Source of the DNA: Candidatus Rokuibacteriota bacterium
GTDB lineage: Bacteria; Methylomirabilota; Methylomirabilia; Rokubacteriales; CSP1-6
Length of the DNA: 64,000 nucleotides
Direction: 5' to 3'
Assembly (NCBI GenBank): GCA_003220435.1
Contig: QHSL01000063.1
Location: 91,962-155,961, forward strand
The stretch's first letter is position 1; each line of letters begins with the position of its first letter. This document shows, one piece after another, positions 57,484 to 64,000 of this stretch. Under the pieces are notes generated by a model, which was not told the DNA's origin, did no database searches, and was given only the letters and a program-made list of their open reading frames with translations. Made by a program: the position numbers and the translations under genes.

Positions 57484-59721
57484 TCATCTCGCCAGCGGGT
57501 CGGGCCGCAGCTGGAAGTGCACGACCAGCGGGCTCGACAGCGTTTTGCCCGGCGCGCCGGCACTGGGCGCGTCGATGCCCTCGATGTGCATGGGCGTGCG
57601 GTTGCCGGATGTCACCCACAATCCCCGACGCTTCCATCCGCCGCTGGGATCGTCGATGCGACCGTCGATGCCCTTGGCGAAGAAGCCCATGGGGTAGGGA
57701 ACGCGCAGCTGGACGACCTTGCCGTAGGTCAGCGCGTGGAGTGAGTCCGAGAAATTGCCGGTGCCGATCGGCGTGTTCGCGCCCAGACCCAGGATGTCGT
57801 GCTGGTCTACCCAGGTGTAGTACGGAGCCTCCGCGGCGCCGTCTCGACCCGCGAATGACGGCCCAGGGAGCGGATAGAAGGTCCAGCCCTCGGGGCACAG
57901 GTTGCCCTCGGCCGCGCCGGGCCCATTGAGGCGTCCCGTGCACTTGCGACGGTCGAAGCTGGCGATGTGGCCGCTCGCCAGCGTCACCCATGCGACGCCG
58001 AGGCGGTCGATGTCGAACCCACGCATGCCATATCCGGGCGGCGGAACCTTGTAGACTTCCACTAGGGCCGTGTCGGTTGGATACGGCCCGAGCTGGAGTC
58101 GAAGGACGTAGCCGGGGTGGCCGATGTTGGAGCCCCAGATGGTGCCGTCGACCGGACTGTACGCGATACCGTAGAACCCGAGCCCGATCCGTTTGTCCTT
58201 CGCGGGATCGTCTGGTTGACCGGGCTCGACGTACGGATCGCGTTTGCCGTTGCCGTTGGTGTCGACCACCAGTGGCGTCCAGCCCTGCGATTTCCCGGCG
58301 TCACCCGTGGCCCAGAACATCTTCGTGTTGACCCAGCCGACGATCGCGAGCTCGTTCTGGAGGTTGTTGCTGAGCCACAGCGTGTGGTCGGCGTCCTCGG
58401 CGAAGTTCAGGTGGTGCGTGCCGAAGCACGTGTCGATGAACGTGAACTGTCGGGTCTTCGGATCGTAGACCGTGACCTGCCGCGAGTTCTGCACGAACCC
58501 GTCGGGCGTTCGCGTGAGCGGGTACGCCTTCGCCGACGGATGGCCCGACGCCGCCGCGCAATAGGCCGGCGGATTCTTGGGCGAGCGGACTTGCGCGGTG
58601 AAATAGACGCGCCCGTCCTGATCCATCATCGGATTGTGCGCGTTCACTTGCGAGTCCCACACTTGCTCCGTCCCGAAGTACGGTGACGGCGCGACCACGG
58701 GGTTGGCGAGCGCCGAGCTCGGAGCGTCACGATCGCGCACCGGAACGCGCATCGTCGTTTTCGTCACCTTCACCGGGTCCAGAATCGGCAGGTTGTCGGT
58801 GCTCAGCTCCGCGGCGCCGTAGATCAGGCCGAACGCGTTGACCGTGGGCTTCCGCCGGTCGGTCACGATCAGATCGTGGATGTAGTACTTCGGCGAGAGC
58901 CAGTCGTACACGGTCACGACGAGGTTGCGCTCCACGCCGTGCGGTCGCGCCGGCGCCGACGCCGGCAGCTCGCCGGCGCGGATGCGATCCGTCCACTCCG
59001 CCAGGCGGCGCAGGTGTCCGCCGTCGTTGGTGTTGAGGGTCCCGATGGTCCTGACCATCGTGCCGCCGCCCGGTCCCGACTGGAGCCGCCGCGCCCACGC
59101 GTCGACGGACGAGCTCTTCGCCACGTCGAGCGCCGCCGGGATCTCGCGCGTGGCCTTGTCGCCGAGCTGATGACAGTTGCCGCACCCGTTCAGCTGCACC
59201 GCGTTGAGCCACTGGTCCTGGCTCTTGAACGCGACCGGCATGCCGTTGCCTTCGGGGCCCGTGCCCGGGAACATGCGCTTGTCGGGAATCCTGAGCATGG
59301 AGAACCAGTAGATCGCCGGGTAGTATTCCGCCGCCGTCGCGGCGCTCGGCGCCACCACCGCGTTCAGGTTCAGGAGCCGGCCGCGCGCGCTCCTGACCTT
59401 CGCCGAATCGACCAGGCCGTACCCGCGCACCCACACGTCGTACGTCGCCGGCGGGAGGTCGGGGATCACGTAGCGCCCGTGATCGTCCGTGACTGCGATC
59501 TTCGCGAACCTGGTGCCGAGCTCGGTCGTTTCTGCGATGACCCAGACACCGGCCTCGGGCCCGTTCTTGCTGGTCACCACGCCGCCGATGTCGTCGTTGT
59601 CGATCTGGACCGCCCCGCCGGGCGTCCCCTGGGCATCCGGACGCGCCACGGGCCAGAAGGCCAACAGGGCGGCGAGGCCGATCGGTGCGGTGCTCGAGCA
59701 CCAGAAGCTCTTGGTCGCCAT
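57484..59721 (-). CDS. Periplasmic single-heme cytochrome c with carboxypeptidase-regulatory-like and propeller domains
   Basis: ATG 59721 (after GGAGGGACGCGG) gives 745 residues with a signal peptide ending near ARPDAQG. A beta-sandwich CarbopepD_reg-like domain (about residues 45-120: GGVVTSKNGPEAGVWVIA, YVIPDLPPATYDVWVRGYG) is followed by one heme site CGNCH (180-184). A long C-terminal region, rich in DG and SPVDGTIWGS-type blades, looks like a virginiamycin-lyase-like propeller. It probably accepts electrons from a periplasmic dehydrogenase; the Tat-exported IorAB-like enzyme next to it is the obvious partner. Confidence 0.85.
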   Translation of the reverse strand: MATKSFWCSSTAPIGLAALLAFWPVARPDAQGTPGGAVQIDNDDIGGVVTSKNGPEAGVWVIAETTELGTRFAKIAVTDDHGRYVIPDLPPATYDVWVRGYGLVDSAKVRSARGRLLNLNAVVAPSAATAAEYYPAIYWFSMLRIPDKRMFPGTGPEGNGMPVAFKSQDQWLNAVQLNGCGNCHQLGDKATREIPAALDVAKSSSVDAWARRLQSGPGGGTMVRTIGTLNTNDGGHLRRLAEWTDRIRAGELPASAPARPHGVERNLVVTVYDWLSPKYYIHDLIVTDRRKPTVNAFGLIYGAAELSTDNLPILDPVKVTKTTMRVPVRDRDAPSSALANPVVAPSPYFGTEQVWDSQVNAHNPMMDQDGRVYFTAQVRSPKNPPAYCAAASGHPSAKAYPLTRTPDGFVQNSRQVTVYDPKTRQFTFIDTCFGTHHLNFAEDADHTLWLSNNLQNELAIVGWVNTKMFWATGDAGKSQGWTPLVVDTNGNGKRDPYVEPGQPDDPAKDKRIGLGFYGIAYSPVDGTIWGSNIGHPGYVLRLQLGPYPTDTALVEVYKVPPPGYGMRGFDIDRLGVAWVTLASGHIASFDRRKCTGRLNGPGAAEGNLCPEGWTFYPLPGPSFAGRDGAAEAPYYTWVDQHDILGLGANTPIGTGNFSDSLHALTYGKVVQLRVPYPMGFFAKGIDGRIDDPSGGWKRRGLWVTSGNRTPMHIEGIDAPSAGAPGKTLSSPLVVHFQLRPDPLAR

Positions 59722-59773
59722 ATCCGCGTCCCTCCGCTCGATGCGCGCCACGATCTGCCCGGAGGGGAGCCCC

Positions 59774-59794
59774 TGTCAAGGGGCGATCTTGACA
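59774..59794. promoter_or_regulatory. Inverted-repeat -35 elements between divergent oxidase genes
   Basis: TGTCAAG (59774-59780) and CTTGACA (59788-59794) form a perfect seven-base inverted repeat with a seven-base spacer. Each arm contains a consensus TTGACA facing the gene on its side. The plus-strand -10 (CACGAT, 59812-59817) would place transcription start about three bases before the ATG at 59827. Confidence 0.5.
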
Positions 59795-59826
59795 GCGCCT
59801 CGCCGGCGGGCCACGATCCGACGGCT

Positions 59827-62163
59827 ATGTCCTTTCTGCAATCGCGCACCCGCGCGGCGCGCGAAGGGTTCGGCAAGCCCGTCCTGCGCAAAGACGACGC
59901 GCGCCTGCTCGTCGGCGAGGGCTGCTACAGCGACGACATCAACCTGCCGGGCCAGGCCTACGCGTGCTTCGTGCGGTCGCCGCACGCTCACGCGCGCGTC
60001 CGGCGCATCGACACCACCACCGCCCTCGCCACGCCGCGCGTCCTCGCGGCGCTGACCGGGAAGGACGCCGTCGCCGACGGTGTCGGGCCGCTCACGCACA
60101 GTCCGATGCCGGGGAACCCGTACGAGGAGATGGTACGGCCCCCCGACGTGGTCTTCGTCGCGCCGCACCCGCCGATGCCCGACGACCGGGCGCGCTTCGC
60201 CGGGGAGATCGTGGCCATGATCATCGCGGAAACGCCCGCCGCCGCGCGCGACGGCGCCGACCGCGTCGTCGTCGAGTGGATCCCATTGCCGGCGGTGACC
60301 GCCAGCATCGCCGCCGCGGCCACCGACGCGCCGATCGTCTGGGACGAGACCGGGTCGAACGTGTGCGTGGACGCGCAGGTTGGCGACGCTGCGGCGGTGG
60401 AGGCCGCATTCTCGCGCGCCGCTCACGTGGTGCGGCTCGACACGTGGGTGCACCGGATCACGGGGGTGCCGATGGAGCCGCGGGCCGCGGTCGGAAGCTG
60501 GGACGCGGCGAGCGGACGCTACACCGTCCACGCCGGCGCGGGCGGTCTGGGACGCACGCAGACCGGTGTGGCCGGCGCGCTCGGCGTTCCGGAGAGCGCC
60601 GTCCGCGTGGTGGCGCGCGACGTGGGCGGCAACTTCGGCACCCGCAACAGCTGCTATCCGGAGTTCGCGCTGGTCGCGTGGGCGGCGCGGCGCCTCGGCC
60701 GGCCCGTGAAGTGGACGGCCGAGCGGCGGGAGGCGTTCCTGGCCGACTACCACGGCCGCGACCTCGCTGCGCGCGCCGAGCTGGCGCTCGACGCCGACGG
60801 CACCTTCCTGGCATTTCGGGGCGCCAACACCAGCAACGTCGGCGCGCACGCGGTCTCGTTCCACCCGCTCAACAAGGGCATGGCGCTGACGGCGACGGTC
60901 TACCGCATGCCGGCCGCCTCGGTGCGCGGTCGGGCGGTCATCACGAACACGTCGCCGACCACGCCCTATCGGAGCTCGGGACGCCCCGAGGTCATGTTCA
61001 TCATGGAGCGGCTGATCGACCTCGCCGCGCGCCGCCACGGGTTCGATCGGCTCGAGCTCCGGCGCAAGAACCTCGTGCGCGCCGCCGCGATGCCGCACCG
61101 GAACAGCGTCGGCGTCGTCTACGACAGCGGCGACTACCAGGCCGCGCTGGATCGGGCGGTCGCGCTCGCGGAGTGGGCCGGCTTCGAGTCCCGCCGGGCT
61201 GAGGCGCGCCGGCGCGGCCGCTATCGCGGGATCGGCGTCGCGAACTACATCGAGCTCAACACCGGGTTCCCGCGCGAGCGGGCGCACATCACGGTGCATC
61301 CCGAGGGCCGGGTCGACCTGGTGCTGGGCACGCTCTCCTCCGGCCAGGGCCACGCGACGAGCTTCGCCCAGCTCCTGGTCGAGTGGCTTGGCGTCGAGCT
61401 GTCTCAGGTGCAGCTGGTCACCGGTGACACCGACGTCACCGTGGTCGGCGGCGGCGCGCACTCGGCGCGCGCGCTGCGCCTGGCCGCGATCGTGATGGCG
61501 AAGGCGTCGGACCAGATCGTCGAGAAGGGCCGGCGGATCGCCGCGCGCCTGCTCGAGGCCGCCGAGGCCGATATCGAGTTCGCGGCGCCGAGGTTCCGGG
61601 TGAAGGGCACCGACCGCGCGGTCAACCTGTTCGAGGCGGCGCGCGCCGCCCCGCTCGACGGCCTGAGCGACGAGACGATGCCGCAGCCGTCGTTTCCCTA
61701 CGGCTGCGCGGTCTGCGAGGTCGAGGTGGATCCGGACACCGGCGTGGTCGAGCTGGTGCGCTACACCACCGTCGACGACTGCGGGCGCGCCGTCAACCCG
61801 ATGATCCTGCACGGCCAGACCCACGGCGGCATCGCGCAGGGCGTGGGACAGGCGCTGTGGGAATCGTGCGCGTACGACCGCGAGAGCGGCCAGCTGCTGT
61901 CGGCGACGCTGATGGACTACGCGCTGCCCCGCGCCGACATGCTGCCCGCGTTCACGACCGAGATCAGCGAGGTGCCGTCGACGTCGCATCCGCTCGGCCT
62001 GCGCGGCGGCGGCGAGGGCGGGACCACACCGGCGCTGGGCGCCGTCGTGAACGCGATCGTCGACGCGCTCGCCGAGCTGGGCGTCGAGCACATCGAGATG
62101 CCGGCTACCTCCGAGCGCGTCTGGCAGGCGATCCGCGCCGCCCGACCGCCGCGCGGGGCGTAG
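59827..62163 (+). CDS. Xanthine-dehydrogenase-family molybdopterin-binding subunit (CoxL-like)
   Basis: The 778-residue product has the CoxL/XDH layout: RKDDARLLVGEGCYSDDINLPGQAY, the molybdopterin strand ARDVGGNFGTRNSCYPE, TPYRSSGRPEVMF in place of the AYRCSFR motif of true CO dehydrogenase, and GLRGGGEGGTTPALGAVVNAI with the catalytic Glu. The missing AYxCSFR rules out a form I CO dehydrogenase, so aldehyde or heterocycle oxidation is more likely. It has no signal peptide. The matching FAD (CoxM) and iron-sulphur (CoxS) genes are not next to it. Confidence 0.92.
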   Translation: MSFLQSRTRAAREGFGKPVLRKDDARLLVGEGCYSDDINLPGQAYACFVRSPHAHARVRRIDTTTALATPRVLAALTGKDAVADGVGPLTHSPMPGNPYEEMVRPPDVVFVAPHPPMPDDRARFAGEIVAMIIAETPAAARDGADRVVVEWIPLPAVTASIAAAATDAPIVWDETGSNVCVDAQVGDAAAVEAAFSRAAHVVRLDTWVHRITGVPMEPRAAVGSWDAASGRYTVHAGAGGLGRTQTGVAGALGVPESAVRVVARDVGGNFGTRNSCYPEFALVAWAARRLGRPVKWTAERREAFLADYHGRDLAARAELALDADGTFLAFRGANTSNVGAHAVSFHPLNKGMALTATVYRMPAASVRGRAVITNTSPTTPYRSSGRPEVMFIMERLIDLAARRHGFDRLELRRKNLVRAAAMPHRNSVGVVYDSGDYQAALDRAVALAEWAGFESRRAEARRRGRYRGIGVANYIELNTGFPRERAHITVHPEGRVDLVLGTLSSGQGHATSFAQLLVEWLGVELSQVQLVTGDTDVTVVGGGAHSARALRLAAIVMAKASDQIVEKGRRIAARLLEAAEADIEFAAPRFRVKGTDRAVNLFEAARAAPLDGLSDETMPQPSFPYGCAVCEVEVDPDTGVVELVRYTTVDDCGRAVNPMILHGQTHGGIAQGVGQALWESCAYDRESGQLLSATLMDYALPRADMLPAFTTEISEVPSTSHPLGLRGGGEGGTTPALGAVVNAIVDALAELGVEHIEMPATSERVWQAIRAARPPRGA

Positions 62164-62172
62164 GTCATTCCT

Positions 62173-63264
62173 TCACTCCTCGAGGAGCACACAGTGCCGG
62201 GGCTCGGCGCTCACGAACACCTCGTCGCCCTCGGCCACCGGGTCCGCCGCGGCTGAGCGGACGATGAGCTGCCTCCCCTCCCAGTCGACGTGGTACTGCG
62301 TGAAGTCGCCCTGGAACACGCGCTGCCGGATCCGCGCCGGCCAGACGTTGACGGCGGCCGCCGGGCGCGCGCGGTCGATGCGGAGACGCACTGTACGCAC
62401 GGCGATGAGCGCCTCGGCCCCGGCTCGACGGTCGGGCGCGGTGCCGTGCACCAGCGCTCCGCCCGGCGTCTCGATGACCACGAGCCCGTCGCGCTCGAGG
62501 TCGTGGCGGCGGCGGCCGCGAATCAGATTCGCCGATCCCACGAAGTCGGCGACGAACGTGTTGCGCGGGCGATCGTAGATCTCGCCCGGCGTGCCCACCT
62601 GCTCGATGACGCCGTCGCGCATCACCACGATCCGGTCGGAGATGGCCAGGGCCTCTTCGAGGTCGTGGGTGACGTACACCGAGGTGACGTCGAGACGGCG
62701 CTGGAGCTCCTTCAGCTCCACGCGCATCTCGGCGCGCAGCTTCGCGTCGAGGTTCGACAGCGGCTCGTCGAACAGAAGTACCGAGGGCGAGAACACGAAC
62801 GCGCGGGCCAGCGCCACGCGCTGCTGCTGGCCGCCGGAGAGCTTCGACGCGCTGCGGGCGCCGAGGTCGCCGAGCTGGACCAGGTCGAGCGCCTCGCGTA
62901 CGCGGGTCGTCACCTCGACCTCGGGGAGCCGACGCACGCGGAGGCCGTAGGCCACGTTCTCGAAGACCGTCATGTGCGGCCAGATCGCGTACGACTGGAA
63001 GACCATCGAGAGCTCCCGGCGCTCGGCGGGGACGTTCACGGCGGGCGAGGACGAGAACACGGGGCTGCCGCCGATGCGGATCTCGCCCGACGTCGGCCGC
63101 TCGAGCCCGGCGATCGCCCGCAGCGTCGTGGTCTTGCCGCAGCCGGAGGGTCCGAGCAGCGTGAGGTGCTCGCCGGCGGCGACGGTGAACGTCACCCCGC
63201 GAACCGCGACGACCGTCCCGTAGCGAACGACCAGGTCGCGCACCTCGATCGACGCCTGGCTCAC
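62173..63264 (-). CDS. ABC transporter ATP-binding protein, iron/polyamine type (PotA/FbpC-like)
   Basis: GTG 63264 follows GGAGGCGAG and gives 363 residues. It has Walker [11 protein letters not shown] (near residue 38), signature [14 protein letters not shown] (near residue 143), Walker [12 protein letters not shown] and a switch His in VYVTHD. A C-terminal TOBE domain (about residues 285-360) includes [13 protein letters not shown]. This MOI-type cassette energises Fe(III), polyamine or 2-aminoethylphosphonate uptake. It starts two bases after the permease stop. Confidence 0.94.
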   Translation of the reverse strand: MSQASIEVRDLVVRYGTVVAVRGVTFTVAAGEHLTLLGPSGCGKTTTLRAIAGLERPTSGEIRIGGSPVFSSSPAVNVPAERRELSMVFQSYAIWPHMTVFENVAYGLRVRRLPEVEVTTRVREALDLVQLGDLGARSASKLSGGQQQRVALARAFVFSPSVLLFDEPLSNLDAKLRAEMRVELKELQRRLDVTSVYVTHDLEEALAISDRIVVMRDGVIEQVGTPGEIYDRPRNTFVADFVGSANLIRGRRRHDLERDGLVVIETPGGALVHGTAPDRRAGAEALIAVRTVRLRIDRARPAAAVNVWPARIRQRVFQGDFTQYHVDWEGRQLIVRSAAADPVAEGDEVFVSAEPRHCVLLEE

Positions 63265-63266
63265 GC

Positions 63267-64000
63267 TTACTCGCCTCCGGCCTGGACGGCGCGGCGGGCC
63301 ACCGCGAACATGATCGCCAGGGCCGCGGCCACCGCCAGCGTTTGTAAGAGGGCGAGGGCCGCCGTGAGCTCCGAGCTGGTCGAGAACCACGACTCGACGA
63401 TGGCCGGGGTGATGACCTTGGACTTCGGCCCCATCAATAAGATCGACGCGCCCAGCTCGCGGACGCTGGCGATGAAGAGCAGCAGCCACGCCGCGACCAG
63501 GCCGGGCTTGAGCAGCGGCATGGTGACCGTGCGCAGGCGGTAGCCCCACGTCGCCCCGCACATCTGGGCGGACTCCTCGAGCGAGCGGTCGATCTGGAGG
63601 ATCACGCCCGAGATCGTGCGGAGCCCCAGGGGCAGGAACACCGTGAGGTAGGCGATCAGCAGCAGCCACAGCGTGCCGTAGATCGGGATCGGAAACACCA
63701 GCCACGCCCACAGCATCCCGAAGGCGAAGACGAGGCGCGGCACCGCCTGCGGGAACATCAGCACATACTCGATGAGGCCGGCGCCCGGCAGGCGCGAGCG
63801 GTAGATCAGCCACGCGAGGAATCCCATGAGAACGACGCCGAGGCTCGCGGTGGCGAAGCCCAGGAGCAGGCTGTTCCAGAGCGCCGAGCGCACCGCATCC
63901 AGCGACAGCGCGGTCGCGTAGTTGGCGAGCGTGAAGTTGTCCACGCGGGGAAACACGGTCGTCAGGCGCTGGAACGAGGCGTAGACGATCGTCAGCACCG
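63267..64000 (-). CDS. ABC transporter permease, iron/polyamine type (N-terminal part beyond window)
   Basis: This frame stays open to the window edge, and only the C-terminal part (about 244 codons) is visible. It contains six hydrophobic helices and the EAA loop [26 protein letters not shown]. The layout matches the second half of fused two-domain permeases such as FbpB, or a PotB/PotC-type subunit. It is the membrane partner of the ATPase encoded directly downstream. The solute-binding protein gene would lie outside the window. Confidence 0.88.
   Translation of the reverse strand, partial: VLTIVYASFQRLTTVFPRVDNFTLANYATALSLDAVRSALWNSLLLGFATASLGVVLMGFLAWLIYRSRLPGAGLIEYVLMFPQAVPRLVFAFGMLWAWLVFPIPIYGTLWLLLIAYLTVFLPLGLRTISGVILQIDRSLEESAQMCGATWGYRLRTVTMPLLKPGLVAAWLLLFIASVRELGASILLMGPKSKVITPAIVESWFSTSSELTAALALLQTLAVAAALAIMFAVARRAVQAGGE

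Noticed and set aside
59776..62091. A 771-codon minus-strand frame opposite the CoxL gene, and similar ones at 51403-53841 and 46157-48232
   Set aside because: They lie exactly over well-supported genes, show no domain pattern and have low-complexity R/A/G/H composition.
1..64000. CRISPR array, tRNA, rRNA, prophage or insertion sequence
   Set aside because: No regularly spaced direct repeats, no cloverleaf-like or conserved rRNA segments, and no transposase or integrase motifs were seen on either strand.

Overview
This is 64 kb of a bacterial chromosome with roughly two-thirds G+C, dense coding on both strands, and many translationally coupled genes (ATGA, GTGA and TAGTG overlaps). I see no rRNA, tRNA, phage, insertion sequence or CRISPR array. 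The gene content fits a large-genome soil bacterium. It includes several amidohydrolase-2 paralogues, luciferase-like monooxygenases, molybdenum hydroxylases, peptide-type ABC transporters and a remnant of the PF04392 binding-protein family. My best guess is the Rokubacteria / Methylomirabilota neighbourhood. That placement rests on recalled gene content, not on a marker gene.

Layout. 1-2.3 kb: a minus-strand operon of small catabolic proteins (CMD, DUF1330, VOC) leading into an amidohydrolase cut by the window edge. 2.4-10 kb: an MFS carrier, a tightly overlapped DUF885 / RecQ / lipoprotein operon, a TRAP-type binding protein without a signal peptide, a 48-residue lipoprotein and a secreted protein with its own terminator. 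10-16 kb: a 2-oxo acid dehydrogenase E1 alpha gene with a hydrolase, a decayed ABC binding-protein gene, and an OppA/OppB/OppC-like set without ATPases. 16-20 kb: a 19-residue lysine-rich peptide with a perfect Shine-Dalgarno sequence directly before a Uup-type ABC-F gene, then a DHA2 exporter and a truncated amidohydrolase. 20-25 kb: aroA, a lactonase-like MBL enzyme, a JmjC/cupin oxygenase, and a convergent gene that fuses an ECF sigma factor to a complete but P-loop-defective ATP synthase beta-like domain. This fusion is the most unusual object in the window.

25-31 kb: a Uma2 nuclease-fold protein, a BNR-repeat propeller, an E1 beta / threonine aldolase / E2 operon and a RES-Xre toxin-antitoxin pair. 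31-39 kb: a likely catabolic operon (amidase, amidohydrolase, Rieske ferredoxin, LigB-type ring-cleavage enzyme, quinone oxidoreductase, NCS1 permease) facing a second amidase. 39-43 kb: a methyltransferase, a flavin-dependent halogenase-like enzyme and a CoA-dependent acyltransferase that could form a small specialised-metabolite cassette, then a Mug-type glycosylase. 43-49 kb: two luciferase-like oxidoreductases, alanine racemase, and a hydrolase plus Baeyer-Villiger monooxygenase. 49-54 kb: a split or truncated antiporter gene plus an intact CPA2 antiporter, an amidohydrolase, a hydrolase and a Rieske oxygenase. 54-64 kb: a small Arg-rich protein, a Tat-exported IorAB-like molybdenum hydroxylase, a periplasmic cytochrome c / propeller protein, an orphan CoxL-like subunit, and the end of an iron- or polyamine-type ABC transporter.

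Several promoters look recognisable. GTATAATCG occurs three times, and divergent gene pairs share symmetric -10 or -35 elements. Some genes (for example at 45396 and 39121) sit so close to their -10 that their transcripts are probably leaderless. All functional statements are read from translated motifs and family knowledge; no database search was run.
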